A stretch of DNA of 55,388 nucleotides from Deltaproteobacteria bacterium (GTDB taxonomy: Bacteria; Desulfobacterota_C; Deferrisomatia; Deferrisomatales; JACRMM01), in NCBI GenBank assembly GCA_016218905.1, contig JACRCS010000037.1, positions 1-55,388 on the forward strand. The letters are read 5' to 3'. Positions 1-8,817 of the stretch are shown here, piece after piece. Within the stretch, counting starts at the first letter, position 1, and the number at the start of each line of letters is the position of its first letter. Position numbers and translations under genes: made by a program. The notes under the pieces were generated by a model. The model saw nothing but the letters and a program-made list of their open reading frames with translations, searched no databases and was not told the origin of the DNA.

Positions 1-4
1 ACTC

Positions 5-300
5 CTACTCGTGACCCACATCGGTCCGAAGCGGCAGTGGCTCCGCTCCCCATTCCCTCGGGTACAGCCCTTGCGCCACCAAGCGGTGAAAGGGTTGACC
101 AAGGCCATTCCTTCGGCGCACGTGCCAGCGCGTGTTTGACCGGATGGTAGTGGATGTAGTCGCAATGACCCTGGAAATCCGCCTCGGACGGTGTGCTCCC
201 AAGAACGACGCTGCCACACCGTTCCCTCACGGTGCTCCTGCGAGAGGCAGTCAGTGCGGGGCTGGGAAACGAAGCCCCCACCCGGTTGGGGAAGCCCTCT
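5..300 (-). pseudogene. REP-associated tyrosine transposase (RAYT), C-terminal remnant
   Basis: Reading leftward, three frames in succession give the C-terminal hallmarks of RAYT proteins (IS200/IS605-like Y1 transposase relatives that mobilise REP palindromes): VWQRRSWEHTVR near 185-225, then EADF and DYIHYHPVKH near 140-180, then FHRLVAQGLYPREWG near 30-90, with a TAG stop at 5-7. The frame changes near positions 182 and 90 (the second in a G run) and the lack of a recognisable N-terminal half show a broken gene, or sequence errors at the window edge. The catalytic HUH motif and Tyr were not found. The family assignment rests on the unmistakable DYIHY.PVKH and YP.EWG blocks. Palindromic repeats elsewhere in the window fit a RAYT-bearing genome. 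Confidence 0.75.
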
Positions 301-343
301 TGATAATCGCCATCGAATTGGATAATCGGAGTCAGAATCAGCT

Positions 344-360
344 GGTGGGCCGAGCCCACC
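344..360. repeat. Perfect 7-bp-stem hairpin beside the RAYT remnant
   Basis: GGTGGGC, a CGA loop, then GCCCACC form a perfect 7-bp stem with a 3-nt loop, about 45 bp upstream of the recognisable RAYT remnant. The size and position suit a REP-type palindrome flanking its transposase gene, but only this copy was seen in the window. It has no T-run, so a terminator is unlikely. Confidence 0.4.
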
Positions 361-376
361 CTATCAGGCTACCAGG

Positions 377-402
377 CTTGACGCCGCCCAGACGCTGTCG
401 TA
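377..402 (-). pseudogene. 26-bp exact match to a CoA-ligase C-terminal coding segment
   Basis: These 26 bases are identical to positions 5572-5597, which encode the QRLGGVK region near the C terminus of the CoA ligase at 5461-7005. The identity stops abruptly on both sides. A 26-bp exact match is not expected by chance in 55 kb. It is either a scrap of a ligase gene or the footprint of a recombination event. The rest of 361-500 holds nothing I recognise. Confidence 0.4.
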
Positions 403-500
403 GCCCTGACCCGAGCGCCCGGAAAGACCCACGATATTTCGCGGCCTCCCACGAAATGCTGAGGAGGCTCGTCGCGGCTACCGGTTCCGAACGATCGGGG

Positions 501-2686
501 TCACGAGGCGATCTCGAATGGTGTTTCGGCCGGACGCCTCCCCCCTTCCGCCCGCCGGACCCGACAGAGGGAGCTCCGTAGCGACTCCGAGCCGGTGTCC
601 GGGTCGTAGGCCGCGTCGCCGAAGAGGAGGTTCAGGCTCGACCGTTTCCAGCCGTAGTCCGGGGGGCCGTCCTCGGGGAACCACCAGGCGTGCTCCGCGC
701 CCACCACGTCGGGCGCAATCCCGTGAAGAGCTTCGCCTTCAGGGTGATACGGCCCGCGGGCGTCTCCACCCAGACCCAGTCCCCGTCGGCGACGCCGAGG
801 GAGGCCGCGGTGTCGGGGTGGATCTGGAGGAGCGGGTCCGGGTGCCGGCGGCGGAGGCTCTCGAGCTGGCGGCCCTCGCTGTGAAAGAACTCCTTGAGGC
901 GGCCGGAGCCGGTGAGGATCAGGGGATACTCCTTCGCGACGCCGGGCGCGGCGACCGGCGTGAGGGGCGGCTCGCGGTAGACCGGCAGAGGCGAGACGCC
1001 GAGCGCGATGAGCGGTGCGGCCAAGAGCTCGAACTTGCCCGAGGGAGTCGCGAAGCCCTGGTCCCGGTACTTGAAGTACCGTTGCTCGGCCGTGAGGACC
1101 CCCTTCTCGCAGAAGGCCGTGAAGTCGAGCCCGGTCTCCTCGAGCGTCCACTCGAGATAAGAGCGATACGTCGGCCACGGGAAGGCCTCGGTCAGCCCCA
1201 GGCGACGGGCGACCTCGAAGAGCACCTCCCGGTCGTCGCGGGTCTCACCGATCTGGGCGATCTTGGGCCGGGCGAGGACGCACCAGATCTTGTGGAGGCT
1301 CGCCACGTCTTCGGTCTCGAGCCAGGAGGCCGCGGGGAGGACGAGGTCCGCGAGCTGGGCCGTGGGCGTCATGAAGAGCTCCGAGGCGACGGAGAACTCC
1401 ACGGTCTGCAGCGCCCGCTCGATCTCGAGGGAGTGCGTGCTCGTGACGAGGACGTTCGCGCCCATGAGCCAGACGGCCCGTAGGCGGTAGGGCTCGCCGG
1501 TCACGAGGGAGCGCCAGAAGGAGGGCTGCTGGACCCCCGGGAAGAGGGGGAACCGGTCGGCGTCGATCGAGCGCGCCTTCTTCTCGGGAGGGAGGAACTC
1601 CGCGCCTGCGAGCGAGGGGTTGTACCAGGGAGACCGCCGCGCGACCGGAGACGGCGCGACCCAGAGGGCGTCGCCTCCGGGACGGTCGATATTTCCGGTG
1701 ATCGCGCTCAGGATCAGGAGCGAGCGCGCCGTCTGGAAGGCGCAGGGGCTCATGTCGATGGCGTTGCCCCATTGGAGGCACGCCGGCCTGGTCGTCGCGT
1801 AGGTCCGGGCCGCCGCGCGGATCGCGGAGGGGTCGACCCTCGTGATCGCGCCGGCCCACTCCGGCGTGAACGGGCGCACGTGAGCCACGAGCTCGTCCCA
1901 GCCGACGCAGTGGGCGCGCACGAAGTCGTGGTCGTAGAGGTCCGACTCGAGCACCTCGTGGATCATCGCCAGGGCCAAGGCTCCGTCCGTGCCGGGGCGA
2001 AGCTGGAGCCAGTGGTCTGCAAGTCTCGCGGGCTTCGTCCGCCGCGGGTCCACGACGACGACTCGCTCGGCGCCGTTCAACGCCCGCTGGACCATCCCGC
2101 CGCACATCCCGTCCGCAGCCGCCGTCTGGGTGATGTTGCAGCCCCAGAGGAGCACGCACCGCGGCGTCTCGCCGCCGAAGCCGTAGACGTCGGCCACCGG
2201 GAGCTGACCGCAGGAAAAACGCGCCGCCTGCTGCCGGGGGAGGTAGCAGAACTCCAGCGGCTCCGTTATGTTCGGGCTCCCGAAGGCGTGGGCGAAGCGG
2301 GCGACGAAGCCGGAGTAGGGCCGCCCCGTGCCCTGCACCATGCCCAGATACTCGCCGCCGCTCTCCTCGCGGATCGCGCGGAGCTTCGAGACCAGGAGGT
2401 CGATCGCCTCTCCCCACGAGATCCGGTCCCAGCGGTTCTCACCCCTTCTTCCCGCCCGTCTCAACGGGTGGGTGAGCCGGTCCGGGTGGTAGAGGAGCTC
2501 GGGCGAGGCGGCGCCCTTTGGGCAGAGATACCCGCGGCTCGTGGGGCACTCCGGGTCCCCGGTGACCTTCACGACGCGCCCGTTCTCGACGTGAACGAGC
2601 ACCTGGCAGACGCCGTGGCACATCCGGCAAGCGGAACGAATGACGGAGCGCTCGCCGGGGACGGCCCGCCGCTCTTCAGAAGGCAT
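501..2686 (-). CDS. Molybdopterin oxidoreductase, DMSO-reductase superfamily (one-base frameshift near 721)
   Basis: Catalytic subunit of a Mo/W-bisMGD enzyme, about 728 residues once the frame is repaired. The N terminus carries a [4Fe-4S] site, CRMCHGVC, with a fourth Cys in LCPKG about 30 residues on. Later come the WGCNI and VVVDPRRT segments and a C-terminal dinucleotide-binding domain with LTGSGR and HPDTAASLGVADGDWV. ATG at 2686 is preceded by GGAGGG. There is no Tat signal, so it is probably cytoplasmic. The frame breaks at the CCC run 720-722: one more base restores FTGIAPDVVGAEHAWWFPE and a TGA at 501-503, whereas as printed the frame stops at 632. EFCYLP may hold a Cys molybdenum ligand. 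No FeS or membrane subunit is adjacent, so the substrate is unknown. Relatives include thiosulfate/polysulfide reductases, acetylene hydratase and transhydroxylases. Confidence 0.85.
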
Positions 2687-3065
2687 GATCTTCCCTCCGG
2701 ATGGAGGAGCACAACGGGAGCCACTCCCGGAGCTGCTGGAGTGAAAGAGATCGCGCCTGCCGGACGCCGGGCCCGGCAGGCGCTCAGAATTCTCCCCGGG
2801 GCCACTCATCGAGACGCGCTCTTGCCTCCCGACTACCGCCGTCCGGCATCGGACGGACCCAGGACGGAATGGAGTCTTACAAGGTTCGTGCCAGCCGCTT
2901 CCCCGGACCACCTTCCCACAGGAAGCGCTTCATTCCGGGCTGGAACTGCGGCTGTCCCGGCTCAAGCCGAACGGGGCGTCCGCCCGCACCCACGAAATAT
3001 CGCGACTCTCTCGAAATACGGCGCGAGACGCTCCGGATATCGCTCGCCGCTGTCTCCGGAGTCTG
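2687..3065. other. Non-coding gap of about 380 bp
   Basis: This lies upstream of the molybdoenzyme gene and downstream of dctM. It presumably holds the oxidoreductase promoter, but I see no convincing -35/-10 pair. Around 2986-3003 it carries CCCACGAAATATCGCG, related to motifs near 428-444 and 11097-11113. The open frames crossing this stretch look like chance high-GC frames. Confidence 0.5.
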
Positions 3066-4367
3066 CTACTTCATCAAGACCGAGGGGAGCCACGTCACCA
3101 ATCCGGGAAACGCAAAGGCGAGGACCAGGCACAGGAACAAGCTGATGATGAAAGGCGCGGCGCCTTTGTAGATAACGCCGATCGGCTCCTGGGTGATCGC
3201 CCTGGTCACGAAGACGGTCATGGCGACCGGAGGGATGATCGTACCGATGCTCGCGGTGATCGAAATGATGATCGCGAACCAGATGGGGTCGTAACCGAGC
3301 CTTTGGACGGCCGGATAGAAGATCGGAGTGGCGAGGATCAGAAACGCCATGTCGTCGATGAATGAGCCGCCGACGAGGTAGACGACCAGTATGGTACACA
3401 CGATGACGGAGGGCGGCACCGGCAACGCCACGGCCCACGTGGAGATGAGCGCCGTGATCTTTGCCAGGGTGATGAAGTGCCCGAACACGGTGGAGCCTGC
3501 CACCAGGACGAGCACCATGCAGGCGATCCGGAGCGATTCGCGGATGGACTTGAGCAGGGCTCCGAAAGCCAGTTCTCTCCGGGCCGCCGTGAGAAGAGCC
3601 ACGGAGAGCGCTCCGACGCTTCCCGACTCCGTGGGAGTGAAGAACCCCGCGAAGAGGCCCCCGATGACGACGATGAAGATGACGAGCGGCCCCAGGATCT
3701 CGGGCACCGTGGAAAGACGCTCCCTCCATCCGTACCTCGCGCCTCTCGGCCCGAGGGTCGGATCCATCCTGCACCACCCCACGATGACGAGCGCAAAGAG
3801 GAGCGACACGAGGAGCCCCGGAACAATGCCGGCCAGAAAGAGTCTTCCGATGGACTGTTGGGTGATCATCCCGATGACCATCAGCGTGGCGCTGGGAGGA
3901 ATGAGGTTCCCGAGGGTGCCTACGCTCGCGACGACACCGGTGGAGAGGACCCTCTTGTAGCCCGAACGATCCATTTCGGGGACGGCGACGCTGCCGAACG
4001 TCGCGGTCGTCGCGATGGTCGAGCCGCATACCGCCTTGAAGAGCGTCGCACCCGCCACCGTGGCGATCCCGAGGCCGCCGGGGAGGTGGCCCATGAACTT
4101 CCGGGCGCCTCCGTAGAGCTGCCCGGCAATCCCGGAGTTCAGCGCCACCTGACCCATGAGAATGAAGAGCGGGATCACCGTAAAGCCGTAGGAGGCGAAC
4201 ACATCGAAGAAGTCCTTACCCACGAGCCCCACCGCCGCTTCGAGGCCCCGGAGGTACGCGATTCCGGCAAAGCCGCTGATCGTCATCGCGATACCGAGCT
4301 CCAGGCCGGCGGCACAGAGGACGACCAGGAGGACGAGGGCGAGGAGGCCGACCGTCGTCGAAGCCAT
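3066..4367 (-). CDS. dctM: TRAP transporter large permease (DctM)
   Basis: 433-residue membrane subunit of a TRAP transporter, the Na+-coupled channel half that takes up organic acids delivered by a periplasmic binding protein. It has about a dozen hydrophobic segments and the DctM hallmarks GKDFFDVFASYGFTVIPLF, GSTIATTATFGSVAVPEM, LIPPSATLMVIGM, FFTPTESG and GGSFIDDMAFLILATPIF. Length is normal for the family. Its ATG overlaps the dctQ stop codon in a TGATG, so the two are translationally coupled. The matching binding-protein gene immediately upstream (4851-5380) is broken, so this transporter may be non-functional or may borrow a binding protein. It is about 60 percent identical by eye to the DctM at 29434-30732. 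Confidence 0.95.
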   Translation of the reverse strand: MASTTVGLLALVLLVVLCAAGLELGIAMTISGFAGIAYLRGLEAAVGLVGKDFFDVFASYGFTVIPLFILMGQVALNSGIAGQLYGGARKFMGHLPGGLGIATVAGATLFKAVCGSTIATTATFGSVAVPEMDRSGYKRVLSTGVVASVGTLGNLIPPSATLMVIGMITQQSIGRLFLAGIVPGLLVSLLFALVIVGWCRMDPTLGPRGARYGWRERLSTVPEILGPLVIFIVVIGGLFAGFFTPTESGSVGALSVALLTAARRELAFGALLKSIRESLRIACMVLVLVAGSTVFGHFITLAKITALISTWAVALPVPPSVIVCTILVVYLVGGSFIDDMAFLILATPIFYPAVQRLGYDPIWFAIIISITASIGTIIPPVAMTVFVTRAITQEPIGVIYKGAAPFIISLFLCLVLAFAFPGLVTWLPSVLMK

Positions 4368-4849
4368 CAGGAAGACCTTCCCGCCTGCCTCAGATCGTCG
4401 AGCAGGGCGATACAGGTTGCGGCGAAGCCGCCGGCCATGGCGTAGAGAAGCGGGTAGTAGGGGAGCTTCAGCACGGCCGAAGTCTCCCCCGTGGCCCTGA
4501 GATCCAACCCGATCTGCAGCATGCTCCAACCGACGACCATGAACGTCGCGACGGCCATCATCCTCGTCAGCACGTGAAGGAGGATCCTCCCGGACCTCGG
4601 CAGGTAGGCGAGGAGCGTGTCGACCCTCACGTGACTCTTTTCGTGGGAGGTGACCGGCAGCGAAAAGCCGAGCACCAAGCCGCCCCCGAAGGACACGAGC
4701 TCGTAGGTCCCGAGCAGAGGCGAGCCGAAGGCCCGACAGAGGATGTCGGCCGACGTGAGCAGCATCATCCCAATGAGGACGAAACCCGCGACCCCCTCGA
4801 AGACGCCGCTCAGCCTCTTCGCGAGAAGGTGGAGCCGGTCGGGCCCCAT
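4367..4849 (-). CDS. dctQ: TRAP transporter small permease (DctQ)
   Basis: 160-residue four-helix membrane protein, the small subunit that bridges binding protein and DctM. The first helix is followed by the family-typical SADILCRAFGSPLLGTYELVSFGGG, and a second region by HEKSHVRVD. ATG at 4849 lies one base after the stop of the upstream dctP remnant, and its own TGA overlaps the dctM start. The tight spacing places it in the hyuA-hyuB-ligase-TRAP operon read leftward from 10902. Confidence 0.92.
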   Translation of the reverse strand: MGPDRLHLLAKRLSGVFEGVAGFVLIGMMLLTSADILCRAFGSPLLGTYELVSFGGGLVLGFSLPVTSHEKSHVRVDTLLAYLPRSGRILLHVLTRMMAVATFMVVGWSMLQIGLDLRATGETSAVLKLPYYPLLYAMAGGFAATCIALLDDLRQAGRSS

Positions 4850-4850
4850 C

Positions 4851-5380
4851 CTATTTGCGGCCTCCCTTGAGAGTCTCCTGGGCGAAACTCAGCGCTTCTA
4901 CGGCGGGAAGTCCTTTGGCTCCTTTGTCTTCTAAGGAGGGCTCATGGCGAACGTGAGAACCTTTACATCGCCGAGTTCCTTCGGCTGGAACTTCTTGAAG
5001 TAGGCGTTCGCCATGTCGCTGCTCAGTTTGTTGTTCGTAAGCCCGAGCGGAAGATCGAGCAGCTCGCTCAGAGGAAACCTTCCTGGATTGAACGCCAAGG
5101 GAGCCCAGGCTGCATCGGCAATACCCTTTACAACCGCGTCGTAGGCCTGGGGCGGCGGAACGATGGTTCCGACCGGATGCACCGCAATCGTGACGGCTCC
5201 GTTCGTCCTCTTCTCCGCCTCCTTCGCCCAGTCCTGGAGGAAGAGCGTAACTTTGTCCGTGGCCGCCATGGAGCTGATGAACTCGAGGGACACGGCCTTC
5301 TCCGCCGCCGACCCTTTCGGACACAGGGCTGTTCCCATCGAAGCCAAAAGGACCAACAGGGACCCGAGAAATCGTCGCAT
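4851..5380 (-). pseudogene. dctP: TRAP binding protein (DctP) with internal deletion
   Basis: The first 145 or so codons encode a normal DctP start: ATG at 5380 with GGAGG five bases upstream, a signal peptide (RRFLGSLLVLLASMGTALC), then KEAEKRTNG, NPGRFPLSELLDLPLG and KKFQPKEL. The frame then hits TAG at 4931-4933. In the next frame the family C terminus, KGAKGLPAVEALSFAQETLK, runs to the stop at 4851. Against the intact paralogue at 31264-32280 about 163 residues (roughly 490 bp) are missing between LTFAMSPP and EDKGAKGLP, taking most of the ligand-binding core. The product cannot be a working receptor. Confidence 0.88.
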
Positions 5381-5460
5381 CGCTGCCTCCAAGGTGAGGG
5401 TTTACGGTACGTGCTGGTTGACTCGCCGTCCTCCCGTCCGGGCGATCTCCTTCGTTTGGC

Positions 5461-7005
5461 TCAGATCTTCCTCCCCTGCCCTTCCCAGTACCGATCCCGA
5501 AGGACCCGCTTCAGGACCTTGCCGCGGGTGCTTCGCGGCAGCTCCGGGACGAAGTCCACCGACTTGGGCGTCTTGACGCCGCCCAGACGCTGTCGTACCG
5601 CCGCCAGGAGCTCCTGCGCCGTGACGCTCTTGCCCGGGACGAGCTCCACCACGGCCTTCACGGCCTCGCCCCAGTCGTCGTGGGGAACCCCGATCACGGC
5701 GCAGTCGGAGACGGCGTCGAAGGACGCGATCACCTGCTCGATCTCGTTCGGGTAGACGTTGAAACCGCCGGTGATGATCAGGTCCTTCTTCCGGTCCACG
5801 AGGTGGAGGTAGCCCTCCTCGTCGAAGAACCCGACGTCCCCGGTATGACACCAACCGTCTACGAGGGTCTGCCGCGTAGCGTAGGGGTTCTTGTCGTACC
5901 CTTTCATGATCTGGTCGCCGCGGACGCAGATCTCGCCCGTGCTCCCCTGTGGGAGGAGCTCGTTTCCCTCGCTCAGGATGGCGGTGCGGCTGAAGGGCAG
6001 GGCCGGGCGGCCGCAGGCCGACAGGCGGGAGTCGGGCGCGACCTTCCCACCGACGAAGTTCTCTCCCGGGCCCTTGTTCGCGATGCCGAGCGCCTCGGTC
6101 TGGCCGTAGCCGTCCGCGAGCACGGGCCCGAAGACTTCCAGCGCGCTCTTGAGCCTTTCCACGGACATGGGCGCGGCCGAGTGGATCAGGTACTTGAGGG
6201 TGCGGTAGTCGAAGTCACGGACCCGGGGGTGGTCGAGAAGGCGGTAGATGACCGTGGGCGGGAGGAAGACCTTGGTGATCCCGTACCGGCCGACGGCGTC
6301 GAGCACCTCGTCGGGATCGGGCTTGTCGATGAGGACCAGCGTCCCCCCGGTTGCGAGCACGTGGTACGAGAGCCCGCCGCCGGCGTGGGTGATCGGGGCC
6401 GCGACGAGCATCACGGGGTTGGGGTCGGGCAGCCAGAGGAGCCCGTACGCGGCGAACGAGTGGTAGGCACGGTGGGGGATCATCGCCATCTTGAAGTCCC
6501 CCGACGTGCCCGACCCGGTCTGGAGCCAGGAGGTCGCCTCCGGGGGCACCTCGACGGCCGGCGAGGAGTCGGGGAAGCTCTCCAGCCAGGACGGGAGCCC
6601 CGGGAGGTCATCCATCGCTTTCTCGATGCAGACGACCTGCTTGAGCTTCGGCAGCCTCGCTCGGTAGCCCTGCACCTGTTCGTGGAAGCGGCTCCCGTAG
6701 AAGAGGACCTCGGCGTCCCCGAAGTCGAGGATCCGCTCGTTGTCCTCGGCCGAGTTGCGGAAGTCCATGGGCACGTAGGCCATGCCGGACCGCATGATGC
6801 CGAGGGTGCAGGCGTACCCGTCGGGGTCGTTGTCGCAGAGGACCGCCCCGTTTCGCCCGAGACCGTAGCCGCCGGCGAGGAGGCCGTTGGCGATGCGGTT
6901 CATGGTCTTGACCAGATGAGCGTACGTGTACTGCTTCTCGCCCTTTCGCACGCAGACCCCTTGGGGGTTCACCAGGGCGCCTCTCTCGAGGAAGTCGGTG
7001 ACCAT
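5461..7005 (-). CDS. AMP-forming acyl-CoA synthetase
   Basis: 514-residue ANL-superfamily ligase converting a carboxylic acid plus ATP and CoA to the acyl-CoA. ATG at 7005 follows GAGGA. The phosphate loop is a variant, TGSGTSGDFKMA, keeping the Lys but lacking the second TTG of the usual TSGTTGKPK. Later motifs are normal: DGYGQTEA, HTGDVGFFDEEGYLHLVDRKKDLIITGGFNVYP and the C-terminal LPRSTRGKVLKRVLRDRYW with its catalytic Lys. It lies 11 bases downstream of hyuB and upstream of the TRAP genes, so it probably activates the acid that HyuAB makes or that the transporter brings in. Substrate unknown. Confidence 0.93.
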   Translation of the reverse strand: MVTDFLERGALVNPQGVCVRKGEKQYTYAHLVKTMNRIANGLLAGGYGLGRNGAVLCDNDPDGYACTLGIMRSGMAYVPMDFRNSAEDNERILDFGDAEVLFYGSRFHEQVQGYRARLPKLKQVVCIEKAMDDLPGLPSWLESFPDSSPAVEVPPEATSWLQTGSGTSGDFKMAMIPHRAYHSFAAYGLLWLPDPNPVMLVAAPITHAGGGLSYHVLATGGTLVLIDKPDPDEVLDAVGRYGITKVFLPPTVIYRLLDHPRVRDFDYRTLKYLIHSAAPMSVERLKSALEVFGPVLADGYGQTEALGIANKGPGENFVGGKVAPDSRLSACGRPALPFSRTAILSEGNELLPQGSTGEICVRGDQIMKGYDKNPYATRQTLVDGWCHTGDVGFFDEEGYLHLVDRKKDLIITGGFNVYPNEIEQVIASFDAVSDCAVIGVPHDDWGEAVKAVVELVPGKSVTAQELLAAVRQRLGGVKTPKSVDFVPELPRSTRGKVLKRVLRDRYWEGQGRKI

Positions 7006-7016
7006 GTCTGTCCTCC

Positions 7017-8816
7017 TCAGGCCCGGGCCCGAAGTTCCTCGCGGAGCTTCCGGGTCGCCTCGAGCTGCACCTCGAGGGTCGTGGGATTGAGGACGACACC
7101 GTAGACCTGGCGCGCCCGCTCCACCGAGACGTAGCCGTCGATCGCGTCCTCCTGGACCTTCTCGATGGCCCGATCGAGAGGATTGCCCCAGCCGCCGCCG
7201 CCCGCACACCGGGTGAGGCACCGGTCGCCGGGGAAGACGGGCTGCAGGTCGATCGTGCGCAGCGGCCGCTTGGAGCCGTCCGCTCCGTACACGGTGATCT
7301 CGCTCAACGGGGCCGAGCCCCCACCCACGACGCCCGGCGGCGAGAACCTCGCCCCGTCGCTGTTGCCCGTCTGCAGCACGGCCGGGGCGCCCGCCACCGT
7401 GTGCGCGGTGAACTCCAGGTAGGTCCCGGGCGCCCCTCGAAACTCTCCCTCCCCCTCCCAGTCCGGGAGCACCTTCACTTCGTTGACGACGAAGGGGCAG
7501 TGCATCTCGAAGCTCTCGATGTTGGGACGGAGGAAGTTGCCGGCGGCCGCCGCGAAGCCGATGCCGAGCCAGCCGTCGTACCCCTTCACGGCTCCGCTTC
7601 CGGAGTCGCTGGCGAAGGTCTCCGTGAAGTACTGCCTCGGGTTCCCCGTCCGGGGGTCGACCTTGTTCGGGTCCACGCCGATGTGGATGGGACAGAAGTG
7701 CTTGCCCCAGCCGGCCATGGCCCGCTCGGGCAGGGCGGAGCCGAGCGCGAGGGTGCACGCCTCCACGATCTGGATCCCGACGGAGATCTGGGACGCGCCC
7801 ACGGTGGCGGGGTAGATCGGGTTCACGACGGAGCCCTTCGGCGCCACCACGTGGATCGGTCGAAGAGCGCCGCCGTTCTTCGGGACGCTTGCGTCGACGA
7901 TGAAGAAGGCGGAGATGGCGGAGTCCGTGATCACGACCCCTTCCGGGCAGTTCACGAACGTGCACTGGGGGTCGCTCTTCGAGAAGTCGAACGTGAGCTC
8001 GTCGCCCTTTACGATGGCGTCTACGCGGACCCAAACGGGCTTGTCCGTCTTGCCGTCCCAGTCGGTCGCCGACTCGCCGTAGTAGGTCCCGTCCGGGATC
8101 TTCGCGATCTCCGCGCGCATCGCCCGCTCGCCGGCGTCGATGATCTCGGCCATGCACGCCTTCACCGTCTCTACGCCGTACTTGTCGCAGAGGGCGACCA
8201 GCTGCTCCTCGGCCTGGGCCATGGCGCCGTCGATGAGCATGGTGTCCATGTCGACCTGCGTGGAGTTGCGGACGTTTCGCAGCAGGAACCCCCAGAGCTC
8301 CTTCTGGAGGACGCCACCCTTGAGGATCTTCAGCGGCGGGATGTTCAGGCCCTCGGCGATGATGTCGTACGCCCCGGGGGCGTAGCCGCCGGGCATGAAC
8401 CCCCCCGTGTCCGAGACGTGGGTCTTCGCCTGAAAGAAGCCGATCCGCTCGCCCTTGTAGAAGACGGGCCGGACGAAGTTCCAGTCGGGCAGGTGACCGC
8501 CTTTGACGATGTACGGGTCGTTGGCGACGATGAAATCGCCCGGCTCGTAGTCCCCGTGGAAGTAGGACTCGAGCCCCTTGATCGCCTCCTGCGCGACCAT
8601 CGTGTGGATCGGCAGGTAGCTCGCGGCCGAGACGATCTCCCCCGCCGCGTTCAGGAAGGTCTGCCCCAGGTCCCGCGCGAGCGCGGTCACGAAGGATTGG
8701 GTCGAGTAGAGGACCTTCTGCCCGATCTGGTCGGTGATGTAGTCGAGCTTGTTCCAGACGACGGAGAAGGTCGTCGGGTCGATCCCGCGGCCGGTTGTCC
8801 TCTTATTGGTGCTCAT
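7017..8816 (-). CDS. hyuB: Hydantoinase B / oxoprolinase family subunit
   Basis: 599-residue HyuB-family protein, the partner of HyuA in ATP-dependent N-methylhydantoinases, 5-oxoprolinases and acetone/acetophenone carboxylases. It begins with DPTTFSVVWNKLDYITDQIGQ in place of the usual DP.TLEV. block and holds VANDPYIVKGGHLPDW, the core NDP..GG..H block of the family, then FVNCPEG and TGNSDGARFSPPGVVGGG. Length is typical (550-650). It starts one base after hyuA stops and ends just before the ligase, so the three are probably co-translated. A carboxylase-like role is as plausible as amide hydrolysis. Confidence 0.92.
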   Translation of the reverse strand: MSTNKRTTGRGIDPTTFSVVWNKLDYITDQIGQKVLYSTQSFVTALARDLGQTFLNAAGEIVSAASYLPIHTMVAQEAIKGLESYFHGDYEPGDFIVANDPYIVKGGHLPDWNFVRPVFYKGERIGFFQAKTHVSDTGGFMPGGYAPGAYDIIAEGLNIPPLKILKGGVLQKELWGFLLRNVRNSTQVDMDTMLIDGAMAQAEEQLVALCDKYGVETVKACMAEIIDAGERAMRAEIAKIPDGTYYGESATDWDGKTDKPVWVRVDAIVKGDELTFDFSKSDPQCTFVNCPEGVVITDSAISAFFIVDASVPKNGGALRPIHVVAPKGSVVNPIYPATVGASQISVGIQIVEACTLALGSALPERAMAGWGKHFCPIHIGVDPNKVDPRTGNPRQYFTETFASDSGSGAVKGYDGWLGIGFAAAAGNFLRPNIESFEMHCPFVVNEVKVLPDWEGEGEFRGAPGTYLEFTAHTVAGAPAVLQTGNSDGARFSPPGVVGGGSAPLSEITVYGADGSKRPLRTIDLQPVFPGDRCLTRCAGGGGWGNPLDRAIEKVQEDAIDGYVSVERARQVYGVVLNPTTLEVQLEATRKLREELRARA

Positions 8817-8817
8817 C

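Noticed and set aside
501..2686. Selenocysteine or programmed slippage in the molybdoenzyme
   Set aside because: The break is a simple one-base loss in a C run with no slippery heptamer or in-frame UGA at the active site.
4851..5380. Programmed frameshift in dctP
   Set aside because: The missing 163 residues are absent from the DNA, so frameshifting cannot restore the protein.
5461..8157. 898-codon frame giving an apparent fusion ahead of the CoA ligase
   Set aside because: Only the part after ATG 7005 is ligase; the upstream 384 codons are the wrong frame of hyuB, which has its own intact gene.
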